From positions 1,582,501 to 1,646,500 of the forward strand of contig NZ_CP009438.1 of NCBI RefSeq assembly GCF_000761215.1: a stretch of 64,000 bases of DNA, given 5' to 3'. The position numbers and the translations under genes were made by a program. Source of the DNA: Streptomyces glaucescens. GTDB lineage: Bacteria; Actinomycetota; Actinomycetes; Streptomycetales; Streptomycetaceae. The notes beneath the pieces are model-generated. The model worked only from the letters and a program-made list of their open reading frames with translations, searched no databases and had not been told where the DNA came from. Shown piece by piece: positions 17,276 through 25,675 of the stretch. Position 1 is the stretch's first letter. The number at the start of each line of letters is the position of its first letter.

Positions 17276-18664
17276 GGGGGTTCCTCTCGTTCGGCGGTCG
17301 ATGCGGACACGCGAACTGACGAACCCATGTCTAGTTTTCCGGGTTTGGCCGGTACCAGACACCTTGCCCGCCGACGGCGCACATACCGAAGTGGCAGACG
17401 GCACTACGGCAACTCGCGGGACGACGTGCCGCGTCGTCCAGCGGCGGGCCAGCACGGCGCCCGCGGCCGTCAGCAGGGCGCAGAGCGCGGCCGCGACGAG
17501 GAACACCCCGGCCGTGCGGCCCGCCCGCAGCTGCGGGGCCGCCAGCTCCACGGCCAGGCCGCCCGCCAGCACGCCCGCGGTGGCCGGCAGCGAGGCGGCG
17601 GTGGCCCGCCGGTGCGCCGGGAGCAGCCGGGGCAGCCAGGTCTGCAGGGTGGTGTGCAGCAGCGTCCAGGACAGGCCGAGGAGCACCGCCACGCCGGTGA
17701 GCGCGGCCGGGGTGACCCGCGCGGCGCCCGTGAGCGCCGCGGCGACGCCGAGCAGCCCGCCCACCGCGACCAGCCGGGCCGGGGGCCACCGGATCCCGCT
17801 GCGCCGCAGCAGCGTCCCGCCGGCCAGCACGGCGGCCCCGTACGCCATGGCGACCGCCGTCCCCCCGGTCCCGTCGCCCCCGCCGTGCGCGGCGAGCGCG
17901 GGCACCAGCAGGGCGGGCAGCGCGAGCAGTACGGCACCCTCGGCGGCGCCCAGGCCCAGGAGCACCAGGAGCACCAGGAGGGGACGGGCGGACGGCGGCG
18001 GGCGGACCCCGGCGGGCCGGGCCGGCCGGCCCGGTGGGGGCGGGGTGGAGGGCAGGGCGGTGGCGCGGGCGGCGGCCGCCGCGGTGAGGAGGGCGAGGGT
18101 GAGGAAGACCAGCCGCCAGGAGGCGGCGTGGGCGAGCAGGGCCGCGCCGAGGGGTGCCAGGACGGCGGCGGCCGCGGAGACGGCGAGGACGTCGGCGAAC
18201 CTGCGCTGTCTCGCGGGTGCGGTGCCGCCGCTCTCGTGGCAGTACAGCGCCACCGCCGGGGTCACCGCGGCGAACGCCGCGCCCGTGGCCGCGCGCAGGA
18301 CGAGCCAGCCGGAGCCGGAGGCGCACAGCGCGCAGGCCGCGGAGCCCAGCGCGGCCAGCCCGAGGCCGGTGCGCAGGACACGGCCGGGACCGTACCGGTC
18401 GGCCGCGCGCCCCCACAGCGGCAGCGCGAGCCCGTGGCCGAGCGCGTACGCGCCGAGGGCCGCCGTGACGGTGTGGACGCCGGTGCCCAGGGCCGCGGCG
18501 AGCGACACCAGCAGCGGCGCGGTGACGTGCCAGTCGGCGTTGGCGAGCGCCGCCGCCCAGCGCAGGCCGCCGGGACATCGGTCGGTGCCGCGCGCGCCGG
18601 GTGCCGGGCCCGGGACCGGCGGTGCCTGGGGCGGGCGGACGTCGTACCGCTGGTTCCGGGGCAT
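16430..18664 (-). CDS. MFS transporter without its own stop codon; frame continues into DJ-1/PfpI copy 2
   Basis: Residues 1 to about 420 form a 12-helix major facilitator: WHVTAPLLVSLAAALGTG, the loop 2-3 motif GRAADRYGPGRVLRTG, and a last helix VFLVAAALCALLTAAGAVLA. ATG 18664 follows GAGGGG with 9 nt spacing. After the last helix about 45 residues (ending RVRIDRRTRGTP) look like translated intergenic DNA, less GC-rich and without fold, and lead straight into the DJ-1/PfpI start at residue 464. Either the stop was lost, giving a 744-residue fusion, or a one-base sequence error hides a stop; a TAG exists in another frame at 17406-17404. It is probably an exporter for this pathway; the substrate is unknown. 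Confidence 0.7.
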   Translation of the reverse strand: MPRNQRYDVRPPQAPPVPGPAPGARGTDRCPGGLRWAAALANADWHVTAPLLVSLAAALGTGVHTVTAALGAYALGHGLALPLWGRAADRYGPGRVLRTGLGLAALGSAACALCASGSGWLVLRAATGAAFAAVTPAVALYCHESGGTAPARQRRFADVLAVSAAAAVLAPLGAALLAHAASWRLVFLTLALLTAAAAARATALPSTPPPPGRPARPAGVRPPPSARPLLVLLVLLGLGAAEGAVLLALPALLVPALAAHGGGDGTGGTAVAMAYGAAVLAGGTLLRRSGIRWPPARLVAVGGLLGVAAALTGAARVTPAALTGVAVLLGLSWTLLHTTLQTWLPRLLPAHRRATAASLPATAGVLAGGLAVELAAPQLRAGRTAGVFLVAAALCALLTAAGAVLARRWTTRHVVPRVAVVPSATSVCAPSAGKVSGTGQTRKTRHGFVSSRVRIDRRTRGTPMSRRILVVLSEYGYWGEELIGPLETFDKAGYHVTFATPTGKRPVALPPSMDPDYIDPPLGRSVTTPEMAAKVKAVEASDRLDHPLDLSSWLPDRPYRSKPYFLRDWEAYNTRLEKVQEQIADRYDALLIVGGSGPIVDLANNWRVHDLILAFYALDRPIAAECYGVTCLAFARDQEDRQSIIRGKHVTGHCIEYDYLDGTGFVGTDFNMGPPPYPLEYILRDATAPGGAYHGNFGKTTSVIVDYPFITGRSTPDSYLTGQKTVEVLENGLRQWGFKAQPKD

Positions 18665-18757
18665 GGCGAACACCCCTCGGAGAGGTCGGGAGTGGAGCCG
18701 GGGGACGAAAGGACGCCCCCCGCTCGGCGGGGGGCGTCCGGTGGCGCGACGGGGCGG

Positions 18758-20407
18758 TCAGAGGCGGAACAGGCCCGGGTCGGCGACGACGACGTCCACG
18801 AGGACGGGGCCGTCGGCCGTGAGCGCGCCGTGCAGCGTCTCGCGCAGGCCGTCGGGGCTCTCGACGCGCTCGCCGCGCACCCCGAAGCCGCGGGCGAGCT
18901 GGGCCATGTCGACCCCGCTCAGGTCCCAGCCCTTCTGCCACGCCTTCTGGTCCTGGAGGTAGTACTTCAGGGACAGGTAGCCGGAGTTGTCGGGGATGAC
19001 GAACGTCACCGGCAGGTTGTGCTGGGCGGCGGTCCACAGGGCGTGCAGCGTGTACTGGGCGGAGCCCTCGCCGACCACCACGACCGCGCGGCGGTCCGGT
19101 CGGGCCAGCGCGTAGCCGACGGCGCCCGCGAACGGGAAGCCGAGGGCGCCGCTGGCGGTGGCGAAGTAGCCGTTGTCCGGGCCGAGCGGGATCTGCTCGT
19201 GGAAGTCGGCGCGGGCGATCGGCAGTTCCTCGAACAGCGCGGCGTCCTCCGGGAGCACCTCGGACAGCACCTGGAACAGGTACGCCTGGGTGAGCGGGGT
19301 CGACGGCTCCGGCACCGGCACCGGCTCGCGCACCGGCGTCAGCGCCACCCGCTCGCGCTGCTCGACCAGCTCCACCAGGCCCCTGACGACCGCGCCGGGC
19401 GGCGCCACGAAGCTCTCGTCGGCCAGGGTGGCCGCGGCGTCCTGGGGGCTGTCGGTGACGTGCAGGAACCGCACGCCGGAGGTGAGCGTCGGCCGGGGGG
19501 TGCGGTCCAGGTCGGCGGGTGCGGTGGAGAACAGGTCCCACGCGGTGAACAGGGTGAACGCCGGGCCGCCGAGGACGACGACCACGTCGTGCTGGGCGCC
19601 GAGCCGTTCGTTGATCAGCTCGGGGATGGGCGGCAGGACCCCGGCGAACAGCGGGTGGTTCTCCGGGAAGGCGCCGCGCGCCCACACCGGCGCGCCCCAC
19701 ACCCGCGCGTTCAGCTTCTCGGCCAGCGCGATCAGGTCGCCGCGGGCGCCCTGCGCGTCGACCGGTCCGCCCGCGACGATGCCGGGCCGTTCGGCGCCGT
19801 TCAGCGCCTCGGCGATCCGCTCCAGCGCCCGCGGGTCGGGGACGACGGCGGCCCGCACCTCGGGTATGCGCACCGGCTCCGGGTCGGCGGGGCGGACCCA
19901 GTCGTCCTCGGGCACGGCCACGAACACCGGGCCCTGCGGGGCCTGCTTGGCGATCTGGTAGGCCTGGGCGATCAGGGCCGGCACGTCCTGCGGCCGGCCG
20001 GGCTCGCCGGCCCACTTGATGTACGGCTTGGGCAGCTGGGTGGCGTCCTTGGCGACCAGGAACGGGTCGCCGAGCAGCATCTTGCGGGCCTGCTGGCCGC
20101 CGAGGATGACCATGGGGGTCTTGGCCGCGGCGGCGGTGTAGACGCTGCCCATGGCGTTGCCGAGGCCGGGGCCGCCGTTGATGAGGACCAGCGCGGGCTC
20201 GCCGGTGGCCTGGGCGTAGCCGTCGGCCATGCCGACGACGGCGGCCTCCTGGAGTCCCATGACGAACCGGAACTCGTCCTCGGGCCAGTACTCGAACAGT
20301 TTCATCTCGGTGTGGCTGGGGTTGCTGAAGACGGTCGTCATGCCCAGCCGGCGCAGTACGTCGAGCGTGGCGTCCCGCACGGTCGGGGTGCTCGCCTCTT
20401 CGGTCAT
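18758..20407 (-). CDS. Thiamine diphosphate-dependent enzyme, divergent benzoylformate-decarboxylase-like (copy 2)
   Basis: This 549-residue ThDP-fold protein is clearly related to copy 1: FSNPSHTEMKLFEYW, the activating Glu54 in GLQEAAVVGMADGYA, and a closing VVVVGEGSAQYT to IPDNSGYLSLKYYL. Two positions differ from the family norm. The His of LHS(A/G) is Asn77 (LINGGPGLGN), and the Mg-binding GDG is GEG. It may therefore catalyse a different reaction or be less active. An ATG at 20416 overlaps the upstream stop as ATGA, but the AGGAG is only 1 nt from it; ATG 20407 has 10 nt spacing. It is followed after 93 nt by the MFS transporter. Confidence 0.85.
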   Translation of the reverse strand: MTEEASTPTVRDATLDVLRRLGMTTVFSNPSHTEMKLFEYWPEDEFRFVMGLQEAAVVGMADGYAQATGEPALVLINGGPGLGNAMGSVYTAAAAKTPMVILGGQQARKMLLGDPFLVAKDATQLPKPYIKWAGEPGRPQDVPALIAQAYQIAKQAPQGPVFVAVPEDDWVRPADPEPVRIPEVRAAVVPDPRALERIAEALNGAERPGIVAGGPVDAQGARGDLIALAEKLNARVWGAPVWARGAFPENHPLFAGVLPPIPELINERLGAQHDVVVVLGGPAFTLFTAWDLFSTAPADLDRTPRPTLTSGVRFLHVTDSPQDAAATLADESFVAPPGAVVRGLVELVEQRERVALTPVREPVPVPEPSTPLTQAYLFQVLSEVLPEDAALFEELPIARADFHEQIPLGPDNGYFATASGALGFPFAGAVGYALARPDRRAVVVVGEGSAQYTLHALWTAAQHNLPVTFVIPDNSGYLSLKYYLQDQKAWQKGWDLSGVDMAQLARGFGVRGERVESPDGLRETLHGALTADGPVLVDVVVADPGLFRL

Positions 20408-20412
20408 GGTGA

Positions 20413-21798
20413 TCATGCTCCTGGGGTCGTTTCGGTCGGTTCGAGCGCCGCCACCGCGCTGAAGAGGTGATCGGGGTCGTAGCGTTCCTTGACCCTCAGC
20501 AGCCGGCCGGTGTTCGGGCCGAACGCGGCGATGGCGCGCTGGTACTCCTCCGGGCCGAGCAGGTTGGGGTAGCCGCCGGGCAGCGCGTGCCGGGCGAACG
20601 CGGCGGACACCTCGCGCGCCCAGCGCCGGTGCGGCCCCGCCTCGTCGGCGGGCTCCCAGGCCGCGGCGATCTCGACGAGCAGGTGGTCGCGGCGCAGCGC
20701 GAAGGCGGTGTCCGGCACGGGCACCCGCCCCGCCGCGCCGTGGAAGTGGTGCACGTACATGCCCGAGTACGGCGAGGTCGCGCCGGCCGCCGCGTCGGCC
20801 AGCAGGTCGAGGGACCGGTCGGTGAACTCCGGCAGCCACTGGGTGCGCACCTCGTTGTGCCGCCCGTCGACGACGGACTGGTCGAACATGCCGAGCACCT
20901 CGGCGTACTCGTGCGGGCAGACCCGCCCGGCCAGCGGGGTGCCCAGCCGGTCGAAGCGGTCGACGACGTCGCGGCAGCGGTCGATGCCGCCGGACCACAC
21001 CGGCAGCAGGAAGAGCAGCGGCCGGCCGTCGGGGCCGCCGAAGAAGCCCGTCATCACGGTGAGTTCGTCCTCGGCGTCCGCGATCAGGTCCCGGTATCCG
21101 CGCAGCACGGCGGAGGCCCGGTCGAGCGGGTAGAGGAGCATCCCGGCGAGGACGGTGCCGATCGGGTGCAGCCGGCAGTGCAGCTCGGTGACGACGCCGA
21201 AGTTGCCGCCGCCGCCGCGCAGCGCCCAGTACAGGTCGGGGTGCCGGCCGGCGTCGGCGGTGACGGCGCGGCCGTCGGCGAGCACCACGCGGGCGGCGAC
21301 CAGGTTGTCCAGGGCGAGGCCGCAGCGGCCGTTCAGCAGGCCGTAGCCGCCCGCCAGGGTGACCCCGGCCAGGCCGACGGCCTTCACCGTGCCGGTGACC
21401 GGGGCGAGACCGTACGGCCGGGTGGCTTCGAGGACGTCGCCGGCCCGGGCGCCGCCCTGGGCGACGGCGAGCCGCGCGCCGGGGTCGACGGTGACGGCGC
21501 GCATCGCGGACAGGTCGACGACGAGGCCGCCGTCCGTGGTGCTCCGGCCCGCCCAGTCGTGGCCGCCGCCGCGGACCGCGAGGCTCAGGCCGTGGGTCCG
21601 GGCGACGCCGACCGCCCGGACCACGTCCGCCTCGTCGGCGGGGCGGACGACGGCCGCGGGGCGGGCGTCGACCGAGCCGTTCCACAGGCGCCGCGCGGCG
21701 TCGTAGCCGCCGTCGCCCGGCGCGAGCACACCGCCCCGGAGCGAGGCGCGCAGTGCGCGCACGGCGGCGGAGGCGGGGGTGGTCGTTGAGGGTGCCAT
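20413..21798 (-). CDS. FAD-binding oxidoreductase, berberine-bridge-enzyme type
   Basis: The 461-residue oxidase has a PCMH/FAD_binding_4 domain (PAAVVRPADEADVVRAVG, then VRGGGHDWAG). His80 is the expected 8-alpha histidyl-FAD attachment site. The C-terminal BBE domain ends YPNLLGPEEYQRAIAAFGPN. The second covalent site of bicovalent members, GTC, is GTV here (PVTGTVKAVGLAG), so only single attachment is likely. No Sec or Tat signal is visible, so it is cytosolic. Such enzymes oxidise alcohols, sugars, phenols or polyketides with oxygen. The end overlaps the region of alternative starts of the ThDP enzyme downstream, so the two are probably coupled. Confidence 0.9.
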   Translation of the reverse strand: MAPSTTTPASAAVRALRASLRGGVLAPGDGGYDAARRLWNGSVDARPAAVVRPADEADVVRAVGVARTHGLSLAVRGGGHDWAGRSTTDGGLVVDLSAMRAVTVDPGARLAVAQGGARAGDVLEATRPYGLAPVTGTVKAVGLAGVTLAGGYGLLNGRCGLALDNLVAARVVLADGRAVTADAGRHPDLYWALRGGGGNFGVVTELHCRLHPIGTVLAGMLLYPLDRASAVLRGYRDLIADAEDELTVMTGFFGGPDGRPLLFLLPVWSGGIDRCRDVVDRFDRLGTPLAGRVCPHEYAEVLGMFDQSVVDGRHNEVRTQWLPEFTDRSLDLLADAAAGATSPYSGMYVHHFHGAAGRVPVPDTAFALRRDHLLVEIAAAWEPADEAGPHRRWAREVSAAFARHALPGGYPNLLGPEEYQRAIAAFGPNTGRLLRVKERYDPDHLFSAVAALEPTETTPGA

Positions 21799-21848
21799 GG
21801 GTCCATCACTTCTTCTCAGGTCCTCGAATGGCGCCGGACGGGGCGGGC

Positions 21849-22145
21849 TCAGGCCTCGATGAGTTCGTAGCGGCCGGACTGGACGGTCTCCAGGTCGACG
21901 GAGGCGAGGAATGCCTGGGTCTCGGGGGCGGAGAAGAAGGCGCCGATGGTGGCCTCGGCCTCCTCGGGACCGCTCCACCGCACGGTGACCAGGTACTCGC
22001 CGTCGGCGCTGCGCGCGGTGGCGCGGCTGAGGAAGCCGGGGCGCAGTTCCATGTACTCCTTCTGCATGGTGCGGTCCGTGTTCTGGAATTCGGCGTCGTC
22101 GACGCCGGCGCGCAGCTTGAACCGGATGGTCTCCACGATGGTCAT
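21849..22145 (-). CDS. Antibiotic-biosynthesis-monooxygenase (ABM)-like dimeric barrel protein
   Basis: The 98-residue protein has the beta-alpha-beta pattern of the dimeric alpha/beta barrel family: MTIVETIRFKLRAGVDDAEF, YMELRPGFLSRATARSADG, YLVTVRWSGPEEAEATIGAFF. ABM-type proteins oxidise phenolic polyketides without cofactor or act as heme- or stress-related proteins. Nothing more specific is visible. It lies in the minus-strand run between the flavoenzyme and the F420-reductase-like gene, one of four small barrel or NTF2-fold types here, which fits an aromatic-compound pathway. Confidence 0.75.
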   Translation of the reverse strand: MTIVETIRFKLRAGVDDAEFQNTDRTMQKEYMELRPGFLSRATARSADGEYLVTVRWSGPEEAEATIGAFFSAPETQAFLASVDLETVQSGRYELIEA

Positions 22146-22216
22146 CTCGTCCCTCTCTCGGTCGGGAGATCAGTCGGGGGATCGGCCGGGGACCGGCCGG
22201 AGCCGGGGAGCAGGGC

Positions 22217-22843
22217 TCACCTGGTCGGGCTCACCTGGCCGGGCCGCAGGGGCCGGTTGAAGACGGGGGTGCCGGGCTGCTGGCGGCGGCCGCCCGTGGC
22301 GAGCGGGCCGGTGTCGACGGGTGCGAAGCCGAGTTCGTCCAGCAGCCGGGCGACGAGCCCGTTGGCCTCGGGGTGGTCACCGGCCACGAAGAGCGCGACG
22401 CGCTCCTCGTGGGGTGCGCCGGGGCGGCCGAGGTCCAGCAGGTACTGGTAGTTGAGCGTGTTGACCGCCTTCACCACGCGGGAGGACGGCAGGTGCGCGG
22501 CGATCACCTCGGAGGAGGTGGTGCGGTCCGCCTCCAGGTCCGCGTGGACACCGTCCCGGCCCGGGAAGTAGTTGGTGGTGTCGACGACGACCTTCCCGGC
22601 GAGCGCGTCGGGCGGCAGGCTCGGGTAGGCGCCGAACGGGACGGCGGCGATCACCAGCGGGTCGCCGAAGGCGCAGGCGTCCGCCACGGTGCCGGCCCGG
22701 GCGCGCTCGCCCAGTTCGGCGGCGAGCGCGGTGAGCGAGGCGGGGCCGCGCCGGTTGGCGAGGGTCACCTCGTGTCCGGCCGTGGTGAGCAGGCGGGCCA
22801 GGGTGGCGCCGATCTGCCCGCTGCCCAGGATGCCGATCCTCAT
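22217..22843 (-). CDS. NADPH-dependent F420 reductase-like protein
   Basis: The 208-residue Rossmann protein starts MRIGILGSGQIGATLARLL (GxGxxG at residues 7-12) and contains HEVTLANRRGP, whose Arg pair after the second strand fits NADP preference. It also has VVVDTTNYFPGRDG and VVKAVNTLNYQYL, typical of F420H2:NADP+ oxidoreductase relatives. It may supply reduced F420 or act as an independent NADP-dependent reductase. An F420/LLM-type oxidoreductase lies at 28.9 kb, so a functional link is plausible but inferred. Confidence 0.82.
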   Translation of the reverse strand: MRIGILGSGQIGATLARLLTTAGHEVTLANRRGPASLTALAAELGERARAGTVADACAFGDPLVIAAVPFGAYPSLPPDALAGKVVVDTTNYFPGRDGVHADLEADRTTSSEVIAAHLPSSRVVKAVNTLNYQYLLDLGRPGAPHEERVALFVAGDHPEANGLVARLLDELGFAPVDTGPLATGGRRQQPGTPVFNRPLRPGQVSPTR

Positions 22844-22870
22844 GTGGGTGCTCTTTTCCCCGGCCGTTCG

Positions 22871-23269
22871 TCAGTTGCCGGGTCGGTTGTAGGCGTAGGA
22901 CTCGTTGTGGTCGTCGTCGTCCGGGACGAACTCGGTGACGACCTCGACGGCCGCGTGGATGTTGACCATGCGGGCGCGGCCGGGCCCGAGGGCGGTGAAC
23001 TTGTGCGGCACGTCGGCCGGCACCACCACGATGTCCTCGGGCGTGGCGTCGATCTTCTCGCCGCCGGCCTCCAGCCGGACGGTGCCGTCGACGACGATGA
23101 AGATCTCCTCGTAGGGGTGGCTGTGGCGGGGCGGCCCGGCGTCGGCGGCGACGTCGACGACGAACGCCGAGACGCTCAGTCCCTCGTGCTTGCTCGCGTC
23201 GAGGATGTGCGCGGCCACCTCACCGTTGATCTGGATGGTGGGCAGACTGCTCTTGGCGATGATCTGCAT
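22871..23269 (-). CDS. Cupin-domain protein
   Basis: The 132-residue single-domain cupin has a complete metal site pattern: His49-x-His51, Glu55 in HSHPYEEIFIVVDG and a second-motif His89 in VPADVPHKFTAL. Small cupins like this are dioxygenases, isomerases or binding proteins; the intact 3-His/1-Glu set favours a metal enzyme. The C-terminal tail DDDDHNESYAYNR is acidic. It sits 27 nt upstream of the F420-reductase-like gene in the same run. Confidence 0.85.
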   Translation of the reverse strand: MQIIAKSSLPTIQINGEVAAHILDASKHEGLSVSAFVVDVAADAGPPRHSHPYEEIFIVVDGTVRLEAGGEKIDATPEDIVVVPADVPHKFTALGPGRARMVNIHAAVEVVTEFVPDDDDHNESYAYNRPGN

Positions 23270-23308
23270 GACGGGTCCTTTCGGCGGGCCGCCCCGCGGG
23301 GGCGGGTG

Positions 23309-24574
23309 TCAGGCGGGGCTGGTCGGCGCCTTCACGGAGCCGGCCTCGGGCGCGGGCGTGGCGGCCGGGGCCGCGTCGGCGGGGGCCGTCCCGGCCGGGG
23401 GCCGCAGCCGTCCGGTCGCCCAGGTGGCGGGCAGCGCGGCGACGACGACGATCAGGGCGAGGACGACCACGGAGTCGACGCCGTTGCTCTCCACGGACCA
23501 GCCGCCGACGGCCGCGCCGATGGCGATGCCCGCGTTGACGGCGGAGGCGGCCAGGGTGGAGCCCAGGTCGCCGCCGGGGCCGGCCAGCGTGATCACCCGC
23601 AGCAGGAAGGAGGGCACGAGGCCGAAGCCGACGACGCCCCAGGCGAGCAGTACGAGGGCGGTCAGCACCGGGGTCTCGCCGACGAAGTACAGCGCCGTCA
23701 GGGCGAGGATCAGCACGACGTTGGCGATGACGAGGGTGCGGGCCGCCCCGCTGTCGGCGAACCGGCCGCCGCCGAACACGCCGATGGCGCTGGCGATTCC
23801 GTAGACGAGCAGGAAGGCGCTGACCGCGCCGCCGGAGATGCCGGTGACGTCCTCGAGGTACGAGGCCAGGTAGGTGAAGGCGGCGAACTGGCCGCCCATC
23901 AGCAGCAGTCCGATGCCGAGCTGGGCCAGCACACGGGGGGCGAAGGCGTACCGGGCCTGCGAGCGCAGGCTGGTCGTGGGGCCGGTGGCGCCGATCCGCG
24001 GGACGAACAGGAAGGTCGCGGCGAGCGCCACGGCGGTGAGGGCGGCGACCCCGACGAAGGTGGCCTGCCAGCCGATCCCCTGGCCGACCAGGGTGCCCAG
24101 CGGCACGCCGATGACCGTGGAGACGGCGACGCCGCCGAAGACCATGGCGACGGCCCGGCCCTGCTGCCCGGCCGGGACCAGTTGCGCGCCGAGCATCGAG
24201 GCCACGCCGATGAACAGGCCGTGCAGCGAGCCGGAGACGACCCGCGCCACCATCAGCACCGCGTACTCGGTGGTGAGCGAGGCGACCAGGTTGGCGGCGA
24301 GGAACACCACCAGCGACGACCACACCAGCAGGTGGCGCCCGAACCGGATGGTGGCGGCCGTCAGCAGCGGCCCGCCGAGGCAGATGCCGAGCGCGTAGGC
24401 GGTGACCAGCAGGCCGGCCGTGCCGACGGAGACGTCGATGTCCTCGGCCATCGGGTCCAGGATGCCGACGATGACGAGTTCCGCCGTACCGAAGACGAAC
24501 GCGCCCAGGGCGAGCGTTCCCAGGGCGAGCCCGGTACGGGTCCCGCCCTTTGGGGACTGCGCGGGAGTTGTCAC
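23309..24574 (-). CDS. MFS transporter, DHA1 (drug:H+ antiporter) family
   Basis: The 421-residue protein has 12 hydrophobic segments. The first half starts LGTLALGAFVFGTAELVIVG, with loop motif A as TIRFGRHLLVWSS. ARVVSGSLHGLFIGVASMLG is characteristic of the AraJ/NepI-like DHA1 exporters. The Ala/Pro-rich tail (PPAGTAPADAAPAATPAPE) is cytoplasmic. GTG 24574 was chosen because AAGGTGG lies 5 nt upstream; a GTG three codons earlier overlaps that site. Probable efflux of the operon's product or of a toxic intermediate. Confidence 0.88.
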   Translation of the reverse strand: MTTPAQSPKGGTRTGLALGTLALGAFVFGTAELVIVGILDPMAEDIDVSVGTAGLLVTAYALGICLGGPLLTAATIRFGRHLLVWSSLVVFLAANLVASLTTEYAVLMVARVVSGSLHGLFIGVASMLGAQLVPAGQQGRAVAMVFGGVAVSTVIGVPLGTLVGQGIGWQATFVGVAALTAVALAATFLFVPRIGATGPTTSLRSQARYAFAPRVLAQLGIGLLLMGGQFAAFTYLASYLEDVTGISGGAVSAFLLVYGIASAIGVFGGGRFADSGAARTLVIANVVLILALTALYFVGETPVLTALVLLAWGVVGFGLVPSFLLRVITLAGPGGDLGSTLAASAVNAGIAIGAAVGGWSVESNGVDSVVVLALIVVVAALPATWATGRLRPPAGTAPADAAPAATPAPEAGSVKAPTSPA

Positions 24575-24626
24575 ATGAACCACCTTTGTCGTGTGCGTGG
24601 TGCCGGGCCGGGCGCGGGGGCGCGGC

Positions 24627-25319
24627 TCAGCTGTTCTCGTTGCCGATGACCCAGTGCTCGCGGACCGCCATCCGGTGGATGTAGCGGGGCTCGACGAACG
24701 TGTTCAGGTCATCGAGGGCCTTGGTGAACTCGGCCGAGGCCGCGGCCGTCTCGAGTGCCTCCACGCTGTCGAAGGACAGCAGGTAGGCGGCGTCCAGCAG
24801 CGCCTCGCCGACGGCGTAGAAGCCGTCTCGGGTGAAGCACTGCAGGTAGCGGCGCAGGCCGGGGACCTGCAGGACGTGTTCCGCGTGCGCGCCGAGGCTG
24901 CGGTCGCGGAACTCCTGGACGGTGGTGCCGGCCGCGCGTTTGGCCAGGAGGACCAGCTTCACGCCCTCGGGCGGGGCCGGGTGGTCGCCGGCGCGCAGCA
25001 CGTGGGCGTCGGTGTCGAGGACGACGGTGCGCCAGAAGGCGGCCCACTTCGGCTCGTCGAGCCGGGCGCCCTCGAGGAACTCGGGGGTCTGGAGGGAGGC
25101 GAGCTGCTCCTCCTCGTTCTCCAGCCAGATCTCGGCTATGCCGCTCCACATCGGGTCCTCGGGCTCGGGTCCGAAGGGGATGCGGGTGTCGATGAGGTAC
25201 TTCTTGATCTGCGGGATCTTGCTGGCGTACTGCACGGCGTGCACGTTCACCCAGTAGTCCTGGAACTCCTTCTCGGACATTCCGGGCTTGGGATGAGCGA
25301 AGATCAACTGGTGGATCAC
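24627..25319 (-). CDS. EthD-domain protein (two ferredoxin-like halves)
   Basis: The 230-residue protein shows two dimeric-barrel units. The first (IFAHPKPGMSEKEFQDYW, then VNVHAVQYASKIPQIKKYLID) is a clear EthD motif with the conserved His in WVNVHA. The second (VKLVLLAKRAAGTTVQEFRD, then GAHAEHVLQVPGLRRYLQCF) repeats the pattern. EthD relatives act as decarboxylases, cyclases or degradation accessories on aromatic compounds. GTG 25319 follows GGAGG with 5-6 nt spacing; the upstream open frame is not coding. It is 23 nt after the muconolactone-isomerase-like gene. Confidence 0.82.
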   Translation of the reverse strand: MIHQLIFAHPKPGMSEKEFQDYWVNVHAVQYASKIPQIKKYLIDTRIPFGPEPEDPMWSGIAEIWLENEEEQLASLQTPEFLEGARLDEPKWAAFWRTVVLDTDAHVLRAGDHPAPPEGVKLVLLAKRAAGTTVQEFRDRSLGAHAEHVLQVPGLRRYLQCFTRDGFYAVGEALLDAAYLLSFDSVEALETAAASAEFTKALDDLNTFVEPRYIHRMAVREHWVIGNENS

Positions 25320-25342
25320 GGCTGCCTCCAGGGGGGCGGGGT

Positions 25343-25651
25343 TCAGACCTTGTAGGCCTTCTTGACGTCTTCGGCGAAGCCGAGGTAGTCGCGCAGGGCC
25401 CAGACCTGCTCGAACTCCAGGTACTCGCGCATCGGCAGCCGGCCGAGCGCGGTGCGGTCCAGTTCCTCGGCGTTCGGGGCGTCGATGATGCCGATCACCC
25501 GCTTCTGCCCGGCGACCTTCCACAGGCCGACGGCGAATCCGGAGTCGAGCGTCTCCTGGGCGTGCTCGGCCTCCTCGCGCTCGATCTCCCACAGTTCGTC
25601 CAGGGAGATCCGTCCCTCGTGGTTCCAGCGCATCTGGACGTAGAACAGCAT
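25343..25651 (-). CDS. Muconolactone Delta-isomerase-like protein
   Basis: The 102-residue protein resembles CatC: MLFYVQMRWNHEG, an early helix with Glu-rich EIEREEAEHAQETL, GLWKVAGQKRVIGIIDA and LGRLPMREYLEFE. CatC isomerises muconolactone in the beta-ketoadipate pathway and forms decamers. No catA or catB is seen nearby, so a related isomerase or cyclase role on another lactone or aromatic is more likely. It is tightly linked to the ankyrin and EthD genes. Confidence 0.82.
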   Translation of the reverse strand: MLFYVQMRWNHEGRISLDELWEIEREEAEHAQETLDSGFAVGLWKVAGQKRVIGIIDAPNAEELDRTALGRLPMREYLEFEQVWALRDYLGFAEDVKKAYKV

Positions 25652-25675
25652 GGGGACTCCTCGGGGAGTGGGCGG

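Noticed and set aside
15257..20470. Very long plus-strand open frame opposite the ThDP enzymes and similar frames opposite the PKS genes
   Set aside because: Arg/Gly/Pro-rich composition without any fold or ribosome site; a by-product of high third-position GC on the opposite strand.
25343..25651. Beta-ketoadipate pathway locus based on the CatC-like gene
   Set aside because: No catA, catB, pca or CoA-transferase genes are nearby; a paralogous isomerase role is more likely.
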